The notes beneath the pieces were generated by a model. It did not search any database. It worked only from the letters and a program-made list of their open reading frames with translations, and was not told the DNA's origin. Positions 56,484-64,000 of a stretch of DNA of 64,000 nucleotides are shown one piece after another. This stretch comes from Marinomonas pollencensis. Lineage in GTDB: Bacteria; Pseudomonadota; Gammaproteobacteria; Pseudomonadales; Marinomonadaceae. Position 1 is the stretch's first letter, and each line of letters begins with the position of its first letter. The DNA lies in NCBI RefSeq assembly GCF_003387375.1, contig NZ_QUNG01000007.1, forward strand, positions 62,001 through 126,000, in the 5' to 3' direction. The position numbers were made by a program, and so were the translations under genes.

Positions 56484-58706
56484 ATGCAAACAGTTATGAA
56501 TTCGGTGTTGTCACCTTCTCAGTCGCCATCTAAGTCTACTAAGGGTGTTGCGTCTCAAGAGTCTGAGTCTCGTCATCACCTTTTTGCAGAAAACCTTCAA
56601 AAAGCAAAGCAGGGCTTGGCGTCAGATAACAAAGCGGCGGCTAGCGACCGTTCATCAGAAAACCTTCAAAAAGCAAAGCAGGGCTTGGCGTCAGATAACA
56701 AAGCGGCGGCTAGCGACCGTTCATCAGAAAATGTTCAAACCTCAGGAAACAAGTCCCCGATAGGTGTAGATAAAGCCTCCACTGGTTTGCTTGAAAAGGC
56801 AGCGACAAGTGTGGCTGACGCGAAATCTAATCAGCAAGCGACAGATGACAAAACGTCACAGGAAAGTGTAAGGAGAGGCTCGGAAGTGACTCTTCCTGAA
56901 GCTCGCAGTGGCGATCATATTTCTTCTACTGCGAACCTCGAAGTGCACACCGATAGCGAAGGCAATAGCTCACAGAGTATGCTGCCTGACAGCGGCAATA
57001 CTTTGCACCATGTGGGGCAAAATACGCCAAAAAGCGCGACTATAGAAAAAAGTAATACGGCTGCGTTAGATGATTTATCGGCGGCTACAAAGCTTACTCA
57101 AGAGAACGGCGCCCCCACACTGTCGCAAACATCGGCGGCAGCGGTAATAACACCTGCAGAGTCGACAAAAACGGCAAATCGCTCGACAGTACCTTCTGCT
57201 GTAAGCACTAATCAGCTTGGTATCCAATCAAATACACAACAGCCAGCCGTTAACTCGGATGTGCTACCCCTAACCAGTGACGCGAATAAAGAGTCGCTCA
57301 CTGTAGCGCCATCGACTACCCGTGAAGTAAAGGGGCCTATTAATGGTGTGTTGACGAGTGTGAGTGGTGATGCTCAGCAGTCAGCAATAGGGGAAGGCGA
57401 GTCAGTTGAATTAGTTAATTCGGTGAACGCTACCGGGGCAGAGAATGCGCTGCAACTTGCGCCTGCGACAGGCGTATCTGCTTTAGCCTCCGACGTTGAC
57501 GGGGGACATAGCTCCCTGGTGAATAATGGCGAAAACTTAGCGCAACCTACTCAACAAACGCTGCCGTTAGGGGACGAAATAAAGCCGCAAGATGGCACCT
57601 TGAAGGAGAATAAAATTCCTCCAGAGGTAAGAGCATTGCTAGCTTCTGAGGGCGGTGTGAAAGGTGTAGATGCGGGATTAGCAAGCCTTGGCTTAGCGGC
57701 GAAGGTAAGCGCTGAAAGTCGCCATAAAACGGCAGCGAACAATGCGGGGGAGTCCTTGTCCATGGCGGGAGGCACGACGACGTTAACCTCTACAGAGCCA
57801 GCGGATACAGGTGAATTATCTTGGGTGCTTTCGCAAATGGGGGGTGGGCCCTCAGCAGAGCAAGCGAGCCCACTGAAAGACCAATCTGTTGTGGCTTCCA
57901 CTGGGACCACCAAGATTGCAGAACAAGTAGCACTCGCTAATGAAGCAAAAAGTGCACAATCTCTTGTTGCTGCTCCTGTAACACTCGCTGGGTTGGCGGC
58001 TAGTAAAACGGATCAGTCGAGTACAACGGATGGTCTTGATAGTGCTGTTGGAGCGGATACTCTATTGTCTAATGAGCCCCTTGAACTACGTAAAAAAGAG
58101 CAGGATGCCTTGCTTGGCAAAATGGCCAGCCAGTTCGATGGTGTAGCGAAAGAGGCGGATACTGGAGGGTTGAACAGTTCGATCTCTTCAGCGGCTAATA
58201 TAACAAGTCGAACAGCGCCAGCCGCTCCGCACTTGCAAACCATGAATACAGCGCAAAATCTGGCGATGTCAGTTCCGCCAAACCACCCAGGCTGGGCTGG
58301 TGAAATGAGCCAAAAAGTGGCATTTGTTGCTCAATCTGGAGGGCATACTGCACACATCAAATTGGACCCGCCAGAGCTTGGCAGTTTAACGGTTAAAGTC
58401 TCAGTCGACAGTGACAATAATAATGCACAAGTGAGTTTTGTTGCTGCCACGCCACAGGCGAGGGACTTATTAGAAAGCCAAATAGGCAGGCTACGGGACA
58501 TGTTAGCTCAGCAAGGTATGGATCTTGGTAATGTGGATGTTGGCGTCTCTCAACAAGATGCCAGCGGTGGACAATATCAGGATTCTGGAGAAGCGGCAGG
58601 TAGGTCTCACCTTGGCGGCTTTTTAGCCGACGAAGAGGTGGATGATGAGCTGCCAGCACAAAATATTTCTTATATATCCCCGTCCGGAGTTGATTACTAT
58701 GCTTAA
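56484..58706 (+). CDS. fliK: Flagellar hook-length control protein FliK
   Basis: FliK sets hook length and switches export specificity. The 740-residue protein is long for a FliK, with a low-complexity Ser/Thr/Ala-rich N-terminal part and a conserved C-terminal Flg_hook domain (about 590-710; HIKLDPPELGSLTVKVSV, DLLESQIGRLRDMLAQQGM). ATG 56484 follows CGGAGGAAATT. It contains a 69-bp tandem repeat near the N-terminus. Hook length scales with FliK length, so the hook may be long; that is an inference. Confidence 0.92.
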   Translation: MQTVMNSVLSPSQSPSKSTKGVASQESESRHHLFAENLQKAKQGLASDNKAAASDRSSENLQKAKQGLASDNKAAASDRSSENVQTSGNKSPIGVDKASTGLLEKAATSVADAKSNQQATDDKTSQESVRRGSEVTLPEARSGDHISSTANLEVHTDSEGNSSQSMLPDSGNTLHHVGQNTPKSATIEKSNTAALDDLSAATKLTQENGAPTLSQTSAAAVITPAESTKTANRSTVPSAVSTNQLGIQSNTQQPAVNSDVLPLTSDANKESLTVAPSTTREVKGPINGVLTSVSGDAQQSAIGEGESVELVNSVNATGAENALQLAPATGVSALASDVDGGHSSLVNNGENLAQPTQQTLPLGDEIKPQDGTLKENKIPPEVRALLASEGGVKGVDAGLASLGLAAKVSAESRHKTAANNAGESLSMAGGTTTLTSTEPADTGELSWVLSQMGGGPSAEQASPLKDQSVVASTGTTKIAEQVALANEAKSAQSLVAAPVTLAGLAASKTDQSSTTDGLDSAVGADTLLSNEPLELRKKEQDALLGKMASQFDGVAKEADTGGLNSSISSAANITSRTAPAAPHLQTMNTAQNLAMSVPPNHPGWAGEMSQKVAFVAQSGGHTAHIKLDPPELGSLTVKVSVDSDNNNAQVSFVAATPQARDLLESQIGRLRDMLAQQGMDLGNVDVGVSQQDASGGQYQDSGEAAGRSHLGGFLADEEVDDELPAQNISYISPSGVDYYA
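56587..56724 (+). repeat. 69-bp tandem repeat inside fliK
   Basis: Two perfect copies of a 69-bp unit (56587-56655 and 56656-56724) encode a 23-residue repeat (QKAKQGLASDNKAAASDRSS at its core), and a third unit begins and then diverges (ENVQTS). The frame is kept, so length could vary by whole repeats. Confidence 0.93.
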
Positions 58707-58760
58707 ATTAAAGGAAAGGCATGGTGCTATTTTTTATTCTTTGTAGAATAGGGCGTTATT

Positions 58761-58790
58761 AGCGCAAAGTATAATGCTGCGCTTTCTTTT
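58761..58790 (+). terminator. Possible terminator between fliK and fliL
   Basis: AGCGCA pairs with TGCGCT over an 11-base loop, followed by TTCTTTT. It may separate fliK from the fliL-flhB unit. Confidence 0.45.
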
Positions 58791-58819
58791 ATCGAGTAAT
58801 CAATAACAAAGGTTTTATC

Positions 58820-59344
58820 ATGGCTGAAGAAGATGGTTTAGATGTTGGGGCAGAAGTTGAAAAAAAAGGCGGTAAGAAAAAGCTCATTATCATCTTAGCT
58901 ATTGTCTTAGTTCTGTTAGGTGGCGGTGGTGCCGCGGCGTATTTCTTTTTGTTTAGTGGTTCAGATGACGCCGCAGCGCAAGAGGTATCCGGGAGTGATG
59001 CAGAAGACGCAGCAGCACTTGCTGGACCGTCGATTTACCTTGAGTTAGATGCTCCCTTTGTTGTGGATTTTATGGTCAATTCAAAGCAGCGTTATTTGCA
59101 GTTAGACATGACCATTAAATCTAAAGATCAGGCGCAAATTGATGCTGTTAAAGTGCATATGCCCTTGATTAGAAACAGTTTAGTATTATTGCTATCCAGT
59201 CAGTCGTTTGATGCTTTGCAAACCATGGATGGCAAAGCGGCGCTTAAACAGGCCGCCTTGGATTCCATTAATGGTATTTTGCAGCAAGAAACAGGCAAAG
59301 GTGGCATTGATGGTGTGTTATTTACTAACTTTGTGATGCAGTAG
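58820..59344 (+). CDS. fliL: Flagellar basal body-associated protein FliL
   Basis: FliL is a membrane protein next to the stator that improves motor torque. The 174-residue protein has a Lys-rich N-terminus, one TM (LIIILAIVLVLLGGGGAAAY), an acidic linker and a periplasmic domain (SIYLELDAPFVVDFM, RYLQLDMTIKSKDQAQ). It starts the second half of the block; fliM follows after 5 bp. Confidence 0.93.
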   Translation: MAEEDGLDVGAEVEKKGGKKKLIIILAIVLVLLGGGGAAAYFFLFSGSDDAAAQEVSGSDAEDAAALAGPSIYLELDAPFVVDFMVNSKQRYLQLDMTIKSKDQAQIDAVKVHMPLIRNSLVLLLSSQSFDALQTMDGKAALKQAALDSINGILQQETGKGGIDGVLFTNFVMQ

Positions 59345-59349
59345 CGATT

Positions 59350-60327
59350 ATGTCAGCGCAAGACTTATTATCTCAGGATGAAATCGATGCTCTATTACAT
59401 GGAGCAGACGAGAAGCCAGAAGAGGAAGAGGTAAGAGACGCCAATGGTGTCGCCTCTTACGACATTACGAGCCAAGAGCGTATTGTTCGTGGGCGCATGC
59501 CTACCTTGGAGATGATTAACGAACGCTTTGCTCGTTATACTCGAATTAGCTTATTCAATCTATTAAGACGCACTGCCGATGTCTCCTCAGGGGGACTTCA
59601 AATCATGAAGTTTGGTGAGTACGTTCATACCTTGTATGTGCCTACCAGTTTGAACCTAGTGAAATTTCGCCCCTTAAGAAGTACCGCGCTGTTTATTTTA
59701 GACGCCAAATTAGTGTTTAAGTTGGTGGATAATTTTTTTGGTGGTGATGGCCGCCATGCGAAAATCGAAGGTCGAGAATTTACCCCGACTGAAATTCGTA
59801 TTGTCCAACTGATGTTAGAACAGGTATTTGTCGATTTAACAGAAGCTTGGGCGCCAGTCTTAAAGCTTGAGTTGGAATACATAAGCTCGGAAGTAAACCC
59901 AGCCATGGCGAATATTGTTAGCCCTAGTGAAGTGGTGGTGGTGTCTACTTTTCATATTGAATTGGATGGCGGCGGAGGCGAGCTGCATATTACCCTACCC
60001 TATTCTATGATTGAGCCGGTTCGAGAGTTGCTCGATGCTGGGGTGCAAAGTGATGTGGATGAGAAGGATGATCGTTGGGGAAGGTCGCTTGAGCAGGATG
60101 TTAAAGATATTGATGTTAACCTGAAGGTGAGCGTAGCGAATCGTAAAATATCATTAGGTGAGGTGTTGAAGTTTAAAGCAGGTGATATCATCCCTATAGA
60201 AATGCCGGAGTTTGTTACGGTGCGGGCAAATAGTGTCCCGACCTTCAAAGGAAAGCTGGGCGTTAGTAATGAGCGCTATTCTGTACAAATGGTTGAAGAC
60301 TTTAAAATTAACAAGGTAACAAAATAA
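59350..60327 (+). CDS. fliM: Flagellar motor switch protein FliM
   Basis: FliM binds CheY-P and switches rotor direction. The 325-residue protein has the N-terminal CheY-binding LLSQDEIDALLHG, the conserved RMPTLEMINERFARYTRISL and LNLVKFRPLRSTALFIL, and a C-terminal SpoA domain. It lies 5 bp downstream of fliL and one base before fliN. Confidence 0.97.
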   Translation: MSAQDLLSQDEIDALLHGADEKPEEEEVRDANGVASYDITSQERIVRGRMPTLEMINERFARYTRISLFNLLRRTADVSSGGLQIMKFGEYVHTLYVPTSLNLVKFRPLRSTALFILDAKLVFKLVDNFFGGDGRHAKIEGREFTPTEIRIVQLMLEQVFVDLTEAWAPVLKLELEYISSEVNPAMANIVSPSEVVVVSTFHIELDGGGGELHITLPYSMIEPVRELLDAGVQSDVDEKDDRWGRSLEQDVKDIDVNLKVSVANRKISLGEVLKFKAGDIIPIEMPEFVTVRANSVPTFKGKLGVSNERYSVQMVEDFKINKVTK

Positions 60328-60328
60328 C

Positions 60329-60790
60329 ATGGCAGAAGAACAAAACCCTGATGCAGCAGGAATGGATGACGATTTAGCCGATGAATGGGCTGCAGCCATG
60401 TCTGAAGCTGGTGATGCTGGTGGTGAAGAAAACCTGGATGATGAATGGGCGGCTGCGATGTCTGAACAAGACGTGAAGCCGGTCAAACTAGAAGAGTTAG
60501 CGACGCCTTCAAGTAGTGGCACTGACGTCGGCTCTGATCTTGATCTCATTATGGACATCCCAGTGACTTTATCGATGGAGCTTGGCAATACTGAAATTGC
60601 GATACGCAATCTTATGCAGCTCACACAAGGTTCAGTGGTAGAGTTGGATCGTTTTGCTGGTGAGCCACTTGATGTATTGGTAAATGGCACCCTGATTGCC
60701 CATGGGGAAGTGGTGGTGGTTAATGATAAATATGGTATCCGCCTAACCGATGTTGTTAGTCCTAATGAGCGTATTAGACGATTGAAGTAA
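60329..60790 (+). CDS. fliN: Flagellar motor switch protein FliN
   Basis: FliN is a C-ring component. The 153-residue protein has a C-terminal SpoA domain (LIMDIPVTLSMELGNTEIAI, VVELDRFAGEPLDVLVNGTL, GIRLTDVVSPNERI) and an acidic N-terminal extension in which DEWAAAMSE occurs twice, a common feature in gammaproteobacteria. It is 5 bp before fliO. Confidence 0.96.
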   Translation: MAEEQNPDAAGMDDDLADEWAAAMSEAGDAGGEENLDDEWAAAMSEQDVKPVKLEELATPSSSGTDVGSDLDLIMDIPVTLSMELGNTEIAIRNLMQLTQGSVVELDRFAGEPLDVLVNGTLIAHGEVVVVNDKYGIRLTDVVSPNERIRRLK

Positions 60791-60795
60791 GCCTA

Positions 60796-61242
60796 GTGAA
60801 ATTCAGTATAAAGATCAGAACAATACTTATAACAGCCATGCTTAGCATGGCTGTTTCCTATGTGCAGGCTGCAGTTCCTGAACCTATATCCACCACTTAT
60901 TCTATTTGGAAAGTCGTATTGTCACTGGCTTTTATTGTGGTTTTTATTCCTGCATGTTTATGGCTGGTAAAAAAAATGCAAGTGACGCAAATGCGTTTTG
61001 GTCAGTCTGATATCAAAGTGGTGAGCAGTCAGTCTTTAGGAACGAAAGAAAAAATTGTCTTGGTTGAGGTAGAAGGGGAAAAAATTCTTCTTGGCGTGAC
61101 GTCTCAGTCTATCCATCATTTAAAAAGCTTTTCATCAAACAGTAAGGCGTTTGCTCAGGCAATGAGTGAAGCGGAAACAGAGACGGATAAAGTGGCAGCG
61201 ACGAGCCATAGGCATGATGCTGATAAAGGAGCTGCTTCATGA
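60796..61242 (+). CDS. fliO: Flagellar biosynthesis protein FliO
   Basis: FliO supports assembly of the FliP export-gate ring. The 148-residue protein has a signal-like N-terminal segment ([15 protein letters not shown]), one TM ([19 protein letters not shown]) and a cytosolic part with [20 protein letters not shown]. The start is GTG, and the stop overlaps the fliP start by 4 bp. Confidence 0.9.
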   Translation: MKFSIKIRTILITAMLSMAVSYVQAAVPEPISTTYSIWKVVLSLAFIVVFIPACLWLVKKMQVTQMRFGQSDIKVVSSQSLGTKEKIVLVEVEGEKILLGVTSQSIHHLKSFSSNSKAFAQAMSEAETETDKVAATSHRHDADKGAAS

Positions 61243-61976
61243 TGCGGCTAGTGTTATTGGTGCTGGCGTTGTTGCCAACTATGTCGTGGGCAGAAACTGG
61301 ATTGCCTGCGGTTACCGTAGTCACGAATGCGGACGGCAGTCAGGATTATTCTGTGTCTTTGCAGATCCTATTTATCATGACTGCGCTGACGTTATTGCCA
61401 GCGGCATTAATGATGATGACAGCCTTCACTCGTATTATTGTGGTGCTGGCTATTTTGCGTCAAGCCATTGGCTTGCAGCAGACGCCTTCCAATCAGATTA
61501 TGGTCGGTATGGCTCTTTTCCTGACGCTGTTTATTATGACGCCAACGTTAGACAAGGTGAATGAAGTTGCATTACAGCCTTATTTGAATGAGCAGATGAC
61601 GTCTATTCAAGCGGTTGAGGCAGCAGCCACTCCAATGCGAGACTTTATGCTCGCCCAAACTCGAGAAGATGATATCGCCTTATTTGTGAAATTAGCGGGA
61701 AAGGAAGGGCAAATACAATCTCTAGAGACTTTACCGTTTACCATTCTAATGCCTGCGTTTGTCACCAGTGAGCTTAAAACCGCGTTTCAGATAGGTTTTA
61801 TGATTTTCATCCCATTTCTGATTGTCGACATGGTGGTAGCGAGTGTGTTGATGGCAATGGGTATGATGATGTTGTCTCCTGTCATTATTTCCTTACCGTT
61901 TAAAATTATGCTTTTTGTCATGGTGGATGGTTGGTCTATGATTATGGGAACTTTAGCCGCCAGTTTTGGGATGTAG
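61239..61976 (+). CDS. fliP: Flagellar export-gate protein FliP
   Basis: FliP is a core component of the type III export gate. The 245-residue protein has an N-terminal signal ([15 protein letters not shown]), [20 protein letters not shown] and the conserved [22 protein letters not shown] 61239 overlaps the fliO stop by 4 bp. fliQ follows after 2 bp. Confidence 0.96.
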   Translation: MMRLVLLVLALLPTMSWAETGLPAVTVVTNADGSQDYSVSLQILFIMTALTLLPAALMMMTAFTRIIVVLAILRQAIGLQQTPSNQIMVGMALFLTLFIMTPTLDKVNEVALQPYLNEQMTSIQAVEAAATPMRDFMLAQTREDDIALFVKLAGKEGQIQSLETLPFTILMPAFVTSELKTAFQIGFMIFIPFLIVDMVVASVLMAMGMMMLSPVIISLPFKIMLFVMVDGWSMIMGTLAASFGM

Positions 61977-61978
61977 CG

Positions 61979-62248
61979 ATGGATCCTCAAGTTGTTTTAG
62001 ATCTTTATGGCCAAGGCTTCTATTTGATTGTTGTGATTGTAGCAGCCGTGATGGCGCCGAGTTTGTTGGTCGGGTTATTGGTGAGTATCTTCCAGGCGGC
62101 AACTCAGATCAACGAACAAACCTTGTCTTTTTTGCCGCGTTTAATTGTCACTATCTTGGTGATTATGCAGCTGGGACCTTGGATTCTGACCAAATTGATG
62201 GATTTCACCACCTCTTTGTTTATTAATATTCCTATGATAATTGGCTGA
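61979..62248 (+). CDS. fliQ: Flagellar export-gate protein FliQ
   Basis: FliQ is a small two-TM component of the export gate. The 89-residue protein has LVGLLVSIFQAATQINEQTL in its first half, typical of the family. ATG 61979 is chosen as it gives the family length; the longer frame lies inside fliP. Its stop overlaps the fliR start by one base. Confidence 0.95.
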   Translation: MDPQVVLDLYGQGFYLIVVIVAAVMAPSLLVGLLVSIFQAATQINEQTLSFLPRLIVTILVIMQLGPWILTKLMDFTTSLFINIPMIIG

Positions 62249-63030
62249 TGCTTGAGCTTAATCCTGATCAGCTGCTGAATCTAACGATCAGCTTCTTATT
62301 GCCTTTTTTCCGTATTGGCGCCTTTTTCATGGCGTTACCCCTTTTCGGTAGCCGGTTGGTAAATGCCAAAGTAAGGGTCGCCTTTTCCTTTTTGGTGGCG
62401 ATTATAGTCACTCCGGTGATTCAGGTGCCTGCCTATGACCCTATTTCTCCCGCTTTTATCGTGTTGATTGCTGAGCAGCTAGTGATAGGGTTTGCTTTAG
62501 GGTTTGTGATTACCATCTTGTTTCAGGTGTTTTCGTTAGCGGGGCAGTTGGCTGCGATGAAAGCGGGTCTGGGTTTTGCAATGTCGAATGACCCCGCTAA
62601 TGGGGTTTCTGTGGCGAGTATGGGGCAGTATTATGTATCTATGGTGTCTTTAGCCTTTCTTGGCACGGATGGGCACCTTGTTATGATTGAGTATCTGGCG
62701 GAGAGCTTTACTTATTGGCCTATTGGTGGGGGCTTTGATAGCCAGCACTATTGGCAGCTTGTATTGCTTGGTGGGTGGATGTTTGAAAAAGCATTGTTGG
62801 TTGTTATGCCGTTAGCGATTGCTGTTCTGGTTATGAACTTTGCCTTTGGTGTGGTAGCGAAGGCGTCTCCTCAGTTGAATATTTTTGCTTTAGGCTTTCC
62901 CATCATAATGCTGTTTTCTTTGTTCTTTTTCTGGATAATGCTGAAAGACTTTTTGGATATTTATCGCTTGTTCTTCTATGAAATAACAAGTTGGATGAAA
63001 GACGTGTGGGGGATTCGTTTGCATGGCTGA
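62248..63030 (+). CDS. fliR: Flagellar export-gate protein FliR
   Basis: FliR forms the export gate with FliP and FliQ. The 260-residue protein is polytopic (about six TM) with FFRIGAFFMALPLFGSRLVN near the start and the conserved AGLGFAMSNDPANGVSV around residue 110. The start overlaps the fliQ stop (TGATG), and flhB starts 8 bp before its end. Confidence 0.96.
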   Translation: MLELNPDQLLNLTISFLLPFFRIGAFFMALPLFGSRLVNAKVRVAFSFLVAIIVTPVIQVPAYDPISPAFIVLIAEQLVIGFALGFVITILFQVFSLAGQLAAMKAGLGFAMSNDPANGVSVASMGQYYVSMVSLAFLGTDGHLVMIEYLAESFTYWPIGGGFDSQHYWQLVLLGGWMFEKALLVVMPLAIAVLVMNFAFGVVAKASPQLNIFALGFPIIMLFSLFFFWIMLKDFLDIYRLFFYEITSWMKDVWGIRLHG

Positions 63031-64000
63031 GAACGAAGATGGCAGTGAAAAGACGGAAAATGCCAGTAGTAAGAAATTAGAAGATGCCCGAAAAAAAGGC
63101 AACCTCCCTCGTTCAAAAGACCTAAGCGCTGCTTTGCTGTTGATCGTCGCGGCGATGACTATTTATGGCACTGGCGCCTTGTTGGCCAAGGATCTTGAGG
63201 CAATTTTTAGCTTCAATTTTGTGATGGAAAGAGAAGATGTTTTCCATTATGGAAGAATGATATTTCATCTTTATAGCTCCATTGTTTCTGTGATGGACTC
63301 GATGTTTGTGATGATGGCGATCTTAGCCGCAGCTGGCATTATAGGGAGTATTGCTCTGGGCGGGCTTAATTTTGCTTGGGAGCCTGTATTGCCTAAGTTA
63401 AGTAAGTTAAACCCCATTACCGGGCTCAAGCGCATGTTCTCGGTACAATCGCTGGTGGAGTTGCTGAAGTCGATTGCCAAAGTGACATTGGTCGGTGGTG
63501 TTGCTGCGATAGTTATTAATCACTTTCTTGAAGAGGCATTGGGGCTGACGTTCCAGTCTATGCCGCTGGCGATTTCCCATGGGGTAAGCATGGTGATTTG
63601 GTCGTTTGTGTTTATTGCTTTGGCCTTGGTGTTTATTGCTGCGATTGATGTGCCGTTCCAAGTTTGGTCCCATAAGCAAAAACTTAAAATGACCAAGCAA
63701 GAAGTGAAAGATGAGTTTAAGCAACAAGAAGGTGATCCTCAAGTCAGAGGACGAATTCGTCAGTTGCAGCGCCAAGCGGCGATGAATCGAATGATGTCGG
63801 ATGTGCCTCAGGCGGATGTCATCATTACTAACCCAACTCATTTCTCTGTCGCACTAAAGTACGATCAAGATAGTGGTAAAGCACCTGTGATGCTGGCGAA
63901 AGGCAGTGATTTCATTGCCTTGAAAATACGAGAAGTAGGCAATCACTATGATATCCCTGTGATACAATCACCGACTTTGACTCGAGCTGTTTTTCATCAT
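63023..64000 (+). CDS. flhB: Flagellar export switch protein FlhB (3'-truncated by window edge)
   Basis: FlhB sets export specificity. The visible 326 residues include the N-terminal basic SKKLEDARKKGNLPRSKDLS, four TM segments and the autocleavage motif NPTH in IITNPTHFSVALKY. Processing between Asn and Pro changes export from rod/hook to filament proteins together with FliK. The ATG overlaps the fliR stop by 8 bp. The frame is open to the end of the window, so about 50 residues of the usual 375 or so are missing. Confidence 0.96.
   Translation, partial: MAENEDGSEKTENASSKKLEDARKKGNLPRSKDLSAALLLIVAAMTIYGTGALLAKDLEAIFSFNFVMEREDVFHYGRMIFHLYSSIVSVMDSMFVMMAILAAAGIIGSIALGGLNFAWEPVLPKLSKLNPITGLKRMFSVQSLVELLKSIAKVTLVGGVAAIVINHFLEEALGLTFQSMPLAISHGVSMVIWSFVFIALALVFIAAIDVPFQVWSHKQKLKMTKQEVKDEFKQQEGDPQVRGRIRQLQRQAAMNRMMSDVPQADVIITNPTHFSVALKYDQDSGKAPVMLAKGSDFIALKIREVGNHYDIPVIQSPTLTRAVFHH

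Overview
The window is an ordinary stretch of chromosome from a marine, polar-flagellated gammaproteobacterium. The kds, zapA-6S RNA-5-FCL, prfB-lysS and bioBFHCD neighbourhoods, FleS/FleR-type flagellar regulators, the PomA/PomB-like stator and the general protein look point to the Oceanospirillales, most likely Marinomonas or a close relative. The genus is an inference from gene content and order; no 16S rRNA is present. I see no CRISPR array, tRNA, rRNA, prophage or complete insertion sequence. The only mobile-element signal is one IS200/REP-type (RAYT-like) transposase gene plus one GGGGTCAGACCCC palindrome.

Layout. 1-2860: a Kdo (LPS inner core sugar) cluster, kdsD (cut by the window edge)-kdsA-kdsC-kdsB. 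3078-4382: an outer-membrane TraF-type barrel protein. 4469-5668, minus strand: zapA, 6S RNA and 5-formyltetrahydrofolate cyclo-ligase. 5814-9660: prfB with its programmed +1 frameshift, lysS and hisC. 9909-11226: the RAYT-like gene and a perfect 60-bp tandem duplication. 11215-29686: an accessory region of small stand-alone genes: a split spermidine-synthase-like pair, Rof, a metal exporter with a Fur box, a GGDEF protein, an ArsR/permease pair with two palindromic operators, a MarR/DUF4405 pair, an ABC exporter, YnfA, a lipoprotein, an oxidoreductase, an MHS-type MFS transporter, a Tat-exported amidase and a phosphatase-ArsR fusion. 29851-32908, minus strand: xseB-ispA-dxs (isoprenoid precursors). 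33080-34858: the flagellar stator genes. 34930-41621: biotin synthesis, with bioA and comF on the minus strand divergent from bioBFHCD, whose promoter carries a BirA-type operator.

41766-64000 is one long flagellar block on the plus strand: a short FleQ-like protein without its AAA+ domain, fleS, fleR, fliE-F-G-H-I-J, a four-gene insert, then fliK-L-M-N-O-P-Q-R and the start of flhB. Genes in the block are tightly packed, many with start/stop overlaps, so they are probably co-transcribed in large units.

The most interesting part is the insert between fliJ and fliK (about 50614-56430). It encodes an unrecognised 624-residue protein, a two-TM receptor-like protein with a PAS-like segment but no output domain, a STAS anti-sigma-antagonist, and a REC-PP2C-HATPase protein resembling HsbR of Pseudomonas aeruginosa. 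In that last protein the receiver's phospho-acceptor Asp is replaced by Gly. This looks like a partner-switching module wired into flagellar control, possibly with an input other than phosphorylation.
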